This document shows, piece by piece, positions 1 through 6,564 of a stretch of DNA of 64,000 nt. The DNA is from Pelagibius sp048268885 (lineage in GTDB: Bacteria; Pseudomonadota; Alphaproteobacteria; Kiloniellales; Kiloniellaceae), in assembly GCA_048268885.1 (NCBI GenBank), contig JBLWUP010000033.1:5510-69509 (forward strand), in the 5' to 3' direction. The position numbers and the translations under genes were made by a program. Under the pieces are notes generated by a model, which worked only from the letters and a program-made list of their open reading frames with translations, was not told where the DNA came from and ran no database searches. Within the stretch, counting starts at the first letter, position 1, and each line of letters starts with the position of its first letter.

Positions 1-179
1 AGTATCAAATCGGAACTATTAACGGAAAAAAATCTCTGATTGGTTAGTGTTACTGACTGATCTGCCGTGAAGAGCAGGCGCTTCTGGATAAGTGGGGCCG
101 GACCGGCGAGGGCGCCGTCCGGGTAACCGCACCCCGGCAAGGGGTTTGGCAAACAAGCTTTTTAGGGACGAGACGCGAG

Positions 180-1073
180 ATGTCCATACTTCCTTTCGAC
201 GACCGTGACGGCGTCATCTGGTACAACGGCGAACTGCTGCCCTGGCGCGACGCCAAGCTGCACGTCCTCAGCCACGGCCTGCACTACGCAAGCTGCGTCT
301 TCGAGGGCGAGCGCTCCTATGCCGGGCGCATCTTCAAGATGGAAGAGCACCACGACCGGCTGCTCAATTCCGGCAAGATCCTGGGCTTCCAGGTACCCTA
401 CAGCCGCGCCGAGATCGACGCTGCGGCCCAGGCGGTGCTAGAGGCCAACGGCATTTCCGACGGCTACGTCCGCCCGGTGGCCTGGCGCGGCAGCGAGATG
501 ATGGCGGTCTCCGCCCAGCAGACGAAGATCCATGTCGCCGTCGCCGCCTGGCAGTGGCCGGCCTACTTCAGCCCGGAAGCGCGCATGAAGGGCATCCGCA
601 TGACCTTCGGGGAGTGGAAGCGGCCTTCGCCGGAGACGGCGCCCTGCAAGTCCAAGGCCGCCGGCCTATATATGATCTGTACCATGTCCAAGCACGCGGC
701 CGAGGCCAAGGGCTATGCCGACGCCCTGATGCTGGATTACCGCGGCTTGATTGCGGAGGCGACTGGTGCCAACGTATTCCTGGTCCAGGACGGCAAGATC
801 CACACGCCGACCCCGGACTGCTTCCTGGACGGTATTACCCGCCGCACGGTGATCGACTTGGCCAAGCGCCGCGGTTACGAGGTCATCGAGCGGGCGATCA
901 AGCCGGAAGAACTGGCCCAGACCCAGGAAGTTTTTCTTACCGGTACGGCCGTGGAGGTGACCCCGGTGGCCGAGATCGACGATTACAAGTTTGAAGCGGG
1001 CGAGATCACCCGCAATCTGGTGAACGATTACGACGCCCTGGTGCGCAAGCACGCGGCGGCCAGCGCCGCCTAG
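180..1073 (+). CDS. ilvE: Branched-chain amino acid aminotransferase
   Basis: This fold-type IV PLP enzyme would catalyse the last step of leucine, isoleucine and valine synthesis, or the first step of their breakdown, in the cytosol. The 297-residue length fits the family. Seen in the protein: an N-terminal DGVIWYNGEL segment, a Lys at about residue 159 in PCKSKAAGLY that should be the PLP-binding lysine, and EATGANVF at about residue 195, typical of the cofactor-phosphate region. The ATG follows a purine-rich GGGACGAGACGCGAG stretch. It appears monocistronic, because a strong hairpin terminator follows within 30 bases. The family assignment is firm. D-amino-acid or aminodeoxychorismate lyase relatives share the fold but are less similar. 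Confidence 0.93.
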   Translation: MSILPFDDRDGVIWYNGELLPWRDAKLHVLSHGLHYASCVFEGERSYAGRIFKMEEHHDRLLNSGKILGFQVPYSRAEIDAAAQAVLEANGISDGYVRPVAWRGSEMMAVSAQQTKIHVAVAAWQWPAYFSPEARMKGIRMTFGEWKRPSPETAPCKSKAAGLYMICTMSKHAAEAKGYADALMLDYRGLIAEATGANVFLVQDGKIHTPTPDCFLDGITRRTVIDLAKRRGYEVIERAIKPEELAQTQEVFLTGTAVEVTPVAEIDDYKFEAGEITRNLVNDYDALVRKHAAASAA

Positions 1074-1100
1074 CGCCGCCCCCATCGGTCTGACGAGAGA

Positions 1101-1138
1101 CCGGGCGGCGCGAAGGAGGCGCCGCCCGGTTTTTTTTT
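1101..1138 (+). terminator. Rho-independent terminator after ilvE
   Basis: A perfect 11-bp GC-only stem (1101-1111 with 1119-1129) encloses a 7-nt loop and is followed directly by nine T residues. It lies 28 bases after the ilvE stop and ahead of the next gene, so it separates the two transcription units. Confidence 0.92.
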
Positions 1139-1166
1139 GTGATTTGAAGAGATTGGAGAGTCCGAG

Positions 1167-1667
1167 ATGTCCCGTGCCTTCGTGAAGGAAGACGACGCCG
1201 GTACCCCGGAAGAAAAAGTCGACCTGCCGATCAGCGAGCATCCCAACTTCGTCACCCCGGCGGGCCTTCAGATGCTGAAAGACAAGGTCGCCGAGTACGA
1301 GGCCGAGCGCGCCGAGCTGAAGACGCACGGCGACGAGCTGGCGACCCAGTCTCACCTGCCGCGCGTCGAGCAGGAGGTGCGCTATTGGGAGGAGCGCCTG
1401 CGCACGGCGATCCTGGTGGACATGGCCAAGCAGCCGCGCGACAAGGTCGCCTTCGGCGCCGTGGTCACGGTGGAGGACGAGGACGGCAAGGCGCACGACT
1501 ACCAGATCGTCGGCGAGGACGAGGCCGAGCCGCAGAACGGCAAGGTCTCTTATGTCTCGCCTTTGGCTCGGGCCCTCGACGGTTCGCAAGTCGGCGACAG
1601 CATCACCTGGAAACGCCCCGCCGGCGACCAGGAACTGGAAGTGACGGGGATCAAGTACGAGGGGTGA
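1167..1667 (+). CDS. GreA/GreB-family transcription elongation factor
   Basis: Gre factors enter the secondary channel of stalled RNA polymerase and stimulate cleavage of backtracked RNA. The N-terminus MSRAFVKEDD is typical of the GreB-like branch. An N-terminal coiled-coil stretch (about residues 30-75, rich in Glu, Ala and Arg) is followed by a C-terminal FKBP-like domain with the family pattern VSYVSPLARAL and GDSITWKRP. At 166 residues it is slightly longer than GreA. A separate canonical greA lies at 46593-47069, so this is a second Gre-type protein. The start has a GGAGAGTCCGAG leader. Whether it cleaves RNA like GreB or acts as a Gre antagonist cannot be read from the sequence. Confidence 0.85.
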   Translation: MSRAFVKEDDAGTPEEKVDLPISEHPNFVTPAGLQMLKDKVAEYEAERAELKTHGDELATQSHLPRVEQEVRYWEERLRTAILVDMAKQPRDKVAFGAVVTVEDEDGKAHDYQIVGEDEAEPQNGKVSYVSPLARALDGSQVGDSITWKRPAGDQELEVTGIKYEG

Positions 1668-1688
1668 GGCATAGAGCGGCTTGTCTTC

Positions 1689-1982
1689 TCAGTACCCGGC
1701 TTCCTTCTGATGCCGGAAAGCGAGCACATAGACGGCATCGTCATCCGGTTCGTAACGATAGAGCGCCACGTAGCCGGTCTCCCCGAAAGGAATGAGCTGT
1801 TCCCTGAGTTCAGGGTGGTCGTCCAGCGGCCGCCCCATGGCCGGGTAGCGTTCCAGCAGGTCGAACTGTTCGAGGATCGCCTGGGCGGCGCGACGGGCCG
1901 CCGCGGGGTTCTTCTCAGCGAGGAATGTGCGGCAGATTTCGAGGCCGCGAACAGCCCCTTCGGTAACGACTACTCGTGGCAA
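1689..1982 (-). CDS. ParE/RelE-superfamily toxin
   Basis: This is the 97-residue toxin half of a type II toxin-antitoxin pair. The family pattern is visible: AAQAILEQFDLLERYPAMGR in the middle (helix and conserved Pro-Gly-Arg turn) and GYVALYRYEPDD with VYVLAFRHQKEAGY at the end (the terminal beta strands with Arg-His). ParE members poison DNA gyrase and RelE members cut mRNA on the ribosome; the sequence looks closer to ParE, but the target is not proven. The likely start is TTG at 1980-1982, preceded by GGAAG inside the antitoxin gene, with which it overlaps 13 bases. That overlap implies translational coupling downstream of the antitoxin. Confidence 0.85.
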   Translation of the reverse strand: MPRVVVTEGAVRGLEICRTFLAEKNPAAARRAAQAILEQFDLLERYPAMGRPLDDHPELREQLIPFGETGYVALYRYEPDDDAVYVLAFRHQKEAGY

Positions 1983-2242
1983 TCGGGGGCTTCCGTCTTC
2001 GCGTCACTGCCCCAGGACTTGAGCCAGTCGCGCAGTTCGTCGCCGTTGAGGTGCCGTCCCGTTTCCCGAAAGGCGGTCCAGGAGGCCAGCGCCTCCTCCT
2101 TGAAGCTCTCGCGGGCCTCTTGGCGCTCGACGTACTCGCGGATCGCCTCGCGCATCAGCGCGTGGGGCGTACGCTGCCGCCGCCCGGCCAGCCGCTTCAG
2201 GCGATCGGTAAGTTCGGCGTCGAGTTTCACGGAAGTCGCCAC
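1970..2242 (-). CDS. Ribbon-helix-helix antitoxin
   Basis: This 90-residue protein starts with MATSVKLDAELTDRLKRLA, a CopG/Arc-type ribbon-helix-helix: a short beta strand (TSVKLD) followed by two helices with HALMREAIREYVERQE. The acidic C-terminal half should wrap and neutralise the toxin encoded immediately downstream. The start is GTG at 2240-2242 with a GGAG Shine-Dalgarno seven bases away. Upstream is a perfect 12-bp inverted repeat, the expected operator for autoregulation by the antitoxin and the toxin-antitoxin complex. The pair sits in a small gap between core genes, as mobile toxin-antitoxin modules commonly do. Confidence 0.86.
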   Translation of the reverse strand: MATSVKLDAELTDRLKRLAGRRQRTPHALMREAIREYVERQEARESFKEEALASWTAFRETGRHLNGDELRDWLKSWGSDAKTEAPDCHE

Positions 2243-2253
2243 TATCGTCTCCG

Positions 2254-2280
2254 GTATCGAAAGGTATTACCTTTCGATAC
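2254..2280 (-). promoter_or_regulatory. Inverted-repeat operator of the toxin-antitoxin pair
   Basis: GTATCGAAAGGT and its exact reverse complement ACCTTTCGATAC (12-bp arms) are separated by three bases. The repeat sits 11 bases upstream of the antitoxin start, where ribbon-helix-helix antitoxins usually bind. The site would overlap the promoter. Confidence 0.82.
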
Positions 2281-2367
2281 TAGCGCTCGCTGGGAAGATT
2301 GTCTACGGCGCTATGCCCTGCCCGCGACTAGGAGGTCACGGCGTTCCGGTATGAGGGGAAAGCGACC

Positions 2368-3018
2368 CTAGGCGCCGTCACCAAATTGCTGCTGCACTTG
2401 CTGCCAGACGACGCTGGTCAAACGGCACCCGAGGACAAGTTCGTCCCAGCAGCTTTGGTAGAGGTAGGCGGCAGTAGAAAATCTCGCCGTCTCCGCAGTC
2501 TTATCCAACACCAAGCTTTCAACCTCTTCAAAGATCGCCGCGCGCCGCTCAGCATTGAGGTCTAGATTGTGCAACAGGTCGAAGAGCAGGTTGTTGGGGA
2601 AGCGTTCTATCTGAAGCGATCTCAGATTCCATTCTCGGGCAAGAGCTTCCTCACCGATATGAGCGTTGTATCGCGCTAAGCTGTAGCAGGCCGTGGCCTT
2701 GTCAGCGTGGTTCTCCAGGATCTGAACGAAATCCTCGTCTTCGGGAAAGAGCGTGTAGTAGTGGTAAGCTAGCCAGATCGCGGCTTCGCCGCGGAGGGAT
2801 GGGTCTTCGATGCTTTTGAACGCTTCCCGCGACCCTTCATAGTCACTGAAGGGTGGGAGGAAGAGCATAACTCCAAGCAGCAACTGACCTTTTGCCTGAA
2901 GCGTGCCCGCGCGGCGAGCCACTTCGAGAAGCTCCACGGCACCTTCATCTTCATTCGCTTGGAATAGTGCGTCGAGTCGTGCGTTGTGATCGCCAGCGAT
3001 CAAATTTCTTGCTTTCAC
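2368..3018 (-). CDS. Unrecognised helical-repeat-like protein coupled to moaE
   Basis: I do not recognise this 216-residue protein. The start chosen is GTG at 3016-3018 because it overlaps the moaE TGA as GTGA, implying translational coupling. The sequence is soluble, acidic and looks all-helical, with repeated short helix pairs such as RGEAAIWLAYHYYTLFPED and HADKATACYSLARYNAHIGE that resemble tetratricopeptide or Sel1 repeats without matching a clear consensus. The last residues are VWQQVQQQFGDGA. Base composition is visibly less GC-rich than moaE, suggesting later arrival. Coupling to moaE suggests co-expression with molybdopterin synthase but does not show a role in that pathway. Confidence 0.66.
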   Translation of the reverse strand: MKARNLIAGDHNARLDALFQANEDEGAVELLEVARRAGTLQAKGQLLLGVMLFLPPFSDYEGSREAFKSIEDPSLRGEAAIWLAYHYYTLFPEDEDFVQILENHADKATACYSLARYNAHIGEEALAREWNLRSLQIERFPNNLLFDLLHNLDLNAERRAAIFEEVESLVLDKTAETARFSTAAYLYQSCWDELVLGCRLTSVVWQQVQQQFGDGA

Positions 3019-3503
3019 TCCGCCGCGTGGGGGTCTTTCTTGACCCAGCGGGCAGCGGCGGTGTCGTCGCTGTCGCGGGCGTCGACCCACTGGGCGCCCT
3101 GCTCGGTCTCTTCCAGCTTCCAGAAGGGCGCCTTGGTCTTCAGCCAGTCCATGAGGAACTCGCAGGCCTCGAAGGCGGCCTGGCGGTGGGCCGAGGCGGC
3201 GGCGACCATGACGATCTGGTCGCCGGGCTCGAGACGCCCGAAGCGGTGGATGACCAGGCTGGCTTCCAGCGGCCAGCGCGCCTGCGCTTCCGCCTCGATC
3301 TCGGCCAGCATCTTCTCGGTCATGGCCGGGTAGTGCTCCAGGGTCATGGCGGAGATTTCACTGCCGCCCGGCCCCTTGGTACCAACGTGGTCGCGCACCA
3401 GGCCGACGAATACGGCGAGGCCTCCGATGGCATGGTTGCCCTCGGTCAGCTTGGCCAGCTCTGCACCGACCTCGAAATCCTGTTCCTGGACGCGAATGGC
3501 CAT
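3015..3503 (-). CDS. moaE: Molybdopterin synthase catalytic subunit
   Basis: MoaE transfers sulfur from the MoaD C-terminal thiocarboxylate onto cyclic pyranopterin monophosphate to make molybdopterin. The 162-residue protein has the family landmarks GGLAVFVGLVRDH near the start, LEHYPAMTEKML, VIHRFGRLEPGD in the middle, and FEACEFLMDWLKTKAPFWK, which contains the catalytic lysines. The ATG at 3501-3503 lies two bases after the moaD stop and has a GGGGGAT ribosome site inside the end of moaD. It is translated with moaD and with the unknown gene downstream. moaA and moaC are not in this window. Confidence 0.93.
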   Translation of the reverse strand: MAIRVQEQDFEVGAELAKLTEGNHAIGGLAVFVGLVRDHVGTKGPGGSEISAMTLEHYPAMTEKMLAEIEAEAQARWPLEASLVIHRFGRLEPGDQIVMVAAASAHRQAAFEACEFLMDWLKTKAPFWKLEETEQGAQWVDARDSDDTAAARWVKKDPHAAE

Positions 3504-3505
3504 GC

Positions 3506-3757
3506 TTATCCCCCCGTCACCGGCGGGAAGAGGGCGACCTCGTCGTCGGGGCCGATGGGATCGCCGGGCTTGGCGTAGCTCTGGTTCACCGCCACGCGGA
3601 TGGCCCCGCGGTCGGAAAGTGCGTCGGCGAAGTTCGGCCCGCGGCCTTCCAGCCAAGTCAGCAACTCGCCCACGGTGGCGATGCCTTCGGGCGGCGTCAC
3701 GTCCTCCTCGGCCATGCCGGTCTTGGTCTTGAGCCAGGCGAAATACAGCAGTTTCAC
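3506..3757 (-). CDS. moaD: Molybdopterin synthase sulfur-carrier subunit
   Basis: This 83-residue ubiquitin-fold protein ends in PVTGG. The terminal Gly-Gly is adenylated and thiocarboxylated before sulfur is handed to MoaE. The opening MKLLYFAWLKTKTG and the VALFPPVTGG end are standard for MoaD. The start codon is GTG at 3755-3757, with a GGAAGAAG leader. It is first of a three-gene set (moaD, moaE, unknown) separated from moeA by a 235-base gap that carries palindromic repeats, so it may have its own promoter. Confidence 0.92.
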   Translation of the reverse strand: MKLLYFAWLKTKTGMAEEDVTPPEGIATVGELLTWLEGRGPNFADALSDRGAIRVAVNQSYAKPGDPIGPDDEVALFPPVTGG

Positions 3758-3823
3758 GAGGGTCTTCTTCCTAAGCGTTCACAATTGGGCCAGCGGCCCG
3801 CCTCGCCCTCCCGCCTGCGCGAA

Positions 3824-3957
3824 GCCGAAGCGGTTTCGCTTCGGCGGAGGCAGGTCGAGACGGCGCTTTTCAGCGCCTCCTCAGGGTGAGGCTCCAACCT
3901 CAAAACTCCGACCTCATGCTGAGGAGCTTGCGTCAGCAAGCGTCTCGAAGCATGGGC
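3824..3957. repeat. Two intergenic palindromic repeat units
   Basis: The gap between moaD and moeA holds two hairpin elements. The first is GCCGAAGCG/CGCTTCGGC (3824-3832, 3837-3845). The second is a nested palindrome at 3911-3957: CATGCT (3915-3920) pairs with AGCATG (3949-3954), enclosing GCTTGC/GCAAGC (3926-3931, 3936-3941). The CTCATGCTGAGGAG and GTCTCGAAGCATG flanks resemble a dispersed intergenic repeat that I recall from other alphaproteobacteria. That relationship is from memory and was not searched here. Confidence 0.68.
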
Positions 3958-3992
3958 CGCCACTCAAATATAGGTCACCCAAGAATTATAGG

Positions 3993-5249
3993 TTACTGCG
4001 CCACTTCGCTGAAGGGCAGGAATTCGACCATCGCGCCGGCCTCCAGGCGGGTCAGGTCCTCGGGCAGCTCGATGAGGCCGTCGGCGGCGACCAGGGAGGA
4101 GAGGATGCCGGCGCCCTCGCGCGGGAACTTCTCGGCGGTGAGCCCGCCGGAAGCGTCCTCCACCAGGTGGGCGCGCACCCACTCGCGGCGGTCCTTTTTC
4201 TTCTTGTGGTCGAAGCCGGCGCGCACCTTGAAGGTATGCGGCGGCAGGTCCCGGCCGCCCATCATGCGCAGGATCAGCGGGCGCACGATGGTGAGGAAAG
4301 TGACCACCACGGCGACCGGATTGCCCGGCAGGCCGACGAAGGGCACAAGCCCGACCTGGCCCAGGGCGATGGGCCGGCCCGGCTTCACCGCCAGGCGCCA
4401 GAGGTGCAGCTTGCCCAGGGCCTCCACGGCGTCCTTCACGTGGTCTTCCTCGCCCACGGAGACGCCGCCGGAGGTGACCAGCAGGTCGTGCTTGCCTTCG
4501 GCAGCTTCCAACGCCCCGCGCACGGTTTCCAGGTCGTCGGGCAGGATGCCCAGGTCGTCGACGGCGCAGCCCAGGCCGGTCAAGAGGGCGTGGATGGTGT
4601 AGCGGTTGGAATCATAGATCGCGCCGGCGTCCAGCGCCGCGCCCGGCTCGCGCAGTTCGTCGCCGGTGGAGAAGAGGCCGACCTTCAGGCGCGTGGAGAC
4701 GAGAACCTCGCGGCGGCCGACGGCGGCGGCCTGGCCGACGTCCTGCGGGCGCAGCTTCTGCCCTTTGTGCAGCACGATGTCGCCGGTGGCGACGTCCTCA
4801 CCGGCCTTGCGCGCGTTGGAGCCCTGCTTGATGCCGGGGCGGATGACGACATGATCGCCGTCCTCTTCGCAGTCCTCCTGCATCATCACGGTGTCCGGGC
4901 CTTCCGGAAGTCTTGCTCCCGTAAAGATGCGAACGGCTGTTCCGCGCCGCGCCGCCGGCAGGTCCATCTGGCCCGCGGTGACGCGACCGGTGATCGGCAG
5001 GCGGGTGTCGGCCTCCGGGTTGAGGTCGGCATGGAAGACGGCATAGCCGTCGACGGCGGAATTGGGCGCCGGCGGGATATTGACCGGCGAGACGATGTCC
5101 TCGGCCAGGATGCGCCCCAGGGCGTCGTGCAGCGGTACCGCCTCGCTGTCGGTCACCGGGGTGATGGTCTCAGCCAGCAGCTTGCGCGCTTCGTCGACCC
5201 GCATCAGCGGGCCGCCCTGGGCGAAGCAGTCGTCGCTGAGCTGCGCCAT
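3993..5249 (-). CDS. moeA: Molybdopterin molybdotransferase
   Basis: MoeA inserts molybdate into adenylylated molybdopterin to give active molybdenum cofactor. The 418-residue length is typical. Landmarks: PPAPNSAVDGYAV at about residue 60 (the conserved loop near the active site), VTSGGVSVGEEDHV at about 260 in the MogA-like domain, and VPFVGLPGNPVAVVV at about 315. The ATG overlaps the mobB stop codon by one base (TAATG), so it is translationally coupled to mobB. It belongs to the leftward run pgsA-mobB-moeA. It serves the same pathway as moaD/moaE further left and the MsrP molybdoenzyme at 31.3 kb. Confidence 0.95.
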   Translation of the reverse strand: MAQLSDDCFAQGGPLMRVDEARKLLAETITPVTDSEAVPLHDALGRILAEDIVSPVNIPPAPNSAVDGYAVFHADLNPEADTRLPITGRVTAGQMDLPAARRGTAVRIFTGARLPEGPDTVMMQEDCEEDGDHVVIRPGIKQGSNARKAGEDVATGDIVLHKGQKLRPQDVGQAAAVGRREVLVSTRLKVGLFSTGDELREPGAALDAGAIYDSNRYTIHALLTGLGCAVDDLGILPDDLETVRGALEAAEGKHDLLVTSGGVSVGEEDHVKDAVEALGKLHLWRLAVKPGRPIALGQVGLVPFVGLPGNPVAVVVTFLTIVRPLILRMMGGRDLPPHTFKVRAGFDHKKKKDRREWVRAHLVEDASGGLTAEKFPREGAGILSSLVAADGLIELPEDLTRLEAGAMVEFLPFSEVAQ

Positions 5250-5815
5250 TACTCGGCCGCGCCCTTTTGCGCGCGTTCGGCCCGCACCTTCGACTCCAGC
5301 CCGCAGTGCGCGACGATGAAATCGGCGATGGCCTCAACGTCGTTGAGGTCCAGGCGCGGCACCGGCAGGCCGGGCAGCTCCGCGTCGCAGGCCACGGCGA
5401 CGACCTTGGGGTCGTCGGGCTGGATCAGCGCCTTGCCGTGCGCCGGGCGGTGGATCTCGATCTTCTCGTGCCCCTCGGCCTTCCAGCCCTCGATGATCAG
5501 CAGGTCGACCTGGGTCATGTGCTGCATGAGGCTCAGACTGTCGGGCTCGGCCTCCTCGCGCAGCTCGTGCATCAGCGCCCAGCGCTTGCCGGAGCCGATC
5601 ATCACCTCGGTCGCCCCGGCGGCGCGGTGCTCGTAGGAGTCCTTGCCCGGCTTGTCGACGTCGAAGGCGTGGTGGGCGTGCTTCATGGTCGAGACCTTGA
5701 GGCCGCGGCGCACCAGCGCCGGGATCAACTGAACGATGAGCGTGGTCTTGCCGCTGCCGCTCCAGCCGGCCAGTCCGATGATCTTCATGTTATCTGGCAT
5801 GTCCTGGGCGCTCAT
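5249..5815 (-). CDS. mobB: Molybdopterin-guanine dinucleotide biosynthesis adapter
   Basis: MobB is a GTP-binding P-loop protein that assists MobA in attaching GMP to molybdenum cofactor. A Walker A motif, GWSGSGKTT, sits at about residues 17-25, and the family pattern VSTMKHAHHAFDVDKPGKDS follows. LLIIEGWKAEG marks the later switch-like segment. Length (188 residues) is normal. It overlaps pgsA by four bases upstream (ATGA) and moeA by one base downstream. mobA is not seen nearby, so whether the bis-MGD form is made cannot be judged from this window. Confidence 0.93.
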   Translation of the reverse strand: MSAQDMPDNMKIIGLAGWSGSGKTTLIVQLIPALVRRGLKVSTMKHAHHAFDVDKPGKDSYEHRAAGATEVMIGSGKRWALMHELREEAEPDSLSLMQHMTQVDLLIIEGWKAEGHEKIEIHRPAHGKALIQPDDPKVVAVACDAELPGLPVPRLDLNDVEAIADFIVAHCGLESKVRAERAQKGAAE

Positions 5816-6384
5816 TGGCCGCCGCTCTCCTGGCCCACCATGTGTTTCAGGCCGCGCGACATGTAGTCGTAGCCGGTGACGGCGGTGAGGATGCCGGCGA
5901 TCCAGATGCCGACCTCACCGATGATCTGCACCGGCAGGGCATCGGGCCCGGCGTCGCCGACGATGAGAAAGCCCAGGGCCAGCATCTGAATGCCGGTCTT
6001 CCACTTGGCCATCTTGGTCACGGGGACCGAGACCTTAATCTGGGCGAGGTATTCGCGCAGGCCCGAGACCAGGATCTCGCGGGCCAGGATGACGATGGCC
6101 GGAATCACAACTAGGCCGGCGATCTGCTGGGTGGCCACCAGCATGACGATCAGCGAGGCGACCAGCAGCTTGTCGGCGATGGGGTCGAGGAAGCGCCCCA
6201 GCGGCGAGATCTGGTTCATGTGGCGGGCCAGATAGCCGTCGAAATAGTCGGTGACGCAGGCCAGCACGTAGCCCGTGAAGGCGACCCAGCGGTAGACCGG
6301 GGTGTCCACATAGATCAGCGCCAGCAGCAGCGGAATGGCTGCGATCCGCGACAGCGTCAGAATGTTCGGCAGGCTGGTCAGCAT
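5812..6384 (-). CDS. pgsA: CDP-diacylglycerol-glycerol-3-phosphate 3-phosphatidyltransferase
   Basis: PgsA makes phosphatidylglycerophosphate, the committed step to phosphatidylglycerol and cardiolipin, in the inner membrane. The CDP-alcohol phosphotransferase signature is present: TDYFDGYLAR followed by GRFLDPIAD (DxxDGxxAR...GxxxDxxxD). Several hydrophobic helices are visible, starting with PNILTLSRIAAIPLLLALIY. The length of 190 residues is standard. It starts the overlapping set with mobB and follows uvrC on the same strand after 180 bases. The uvrC-pgsA neighbourhood is common in proteobacteria. Confidence 0.94.
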   Translation of the reverse strand: MLTSLPNILTLSRIAAIPLLLALIYVDTPVYRWVAFTGYVLACVTDYFDGYLARHMNQISPLGRFLDPIADKLLVASLIVMLVATQQIAGLVVIPAIVILAREILVSGLREYLAQIKVSVPVTKMAKWKTGIQMLALGFLIVGDAGPDALPVQIIGEVGIWIAGILTAVTGYDYMSRGLKHMVGQESGGQ

Positions 6385-6564
6385 GACCCCGGTTCTTCCT
6401 CCTGAAGAAGGCCTCTTCCCCCGTTCCGGCAGGGGGTCCGTCTCCGGGGCCTTTGTAGCACAGCCGCCCGGCGCGACCCAGAGTCCAAGGTGGCCTCCAA
6501 GGCGGCGAGTCCAGGCTCGCCCGGCGAGGCTGAAGAATCGCCTAACGCCTGGCCCGGACGGGGC

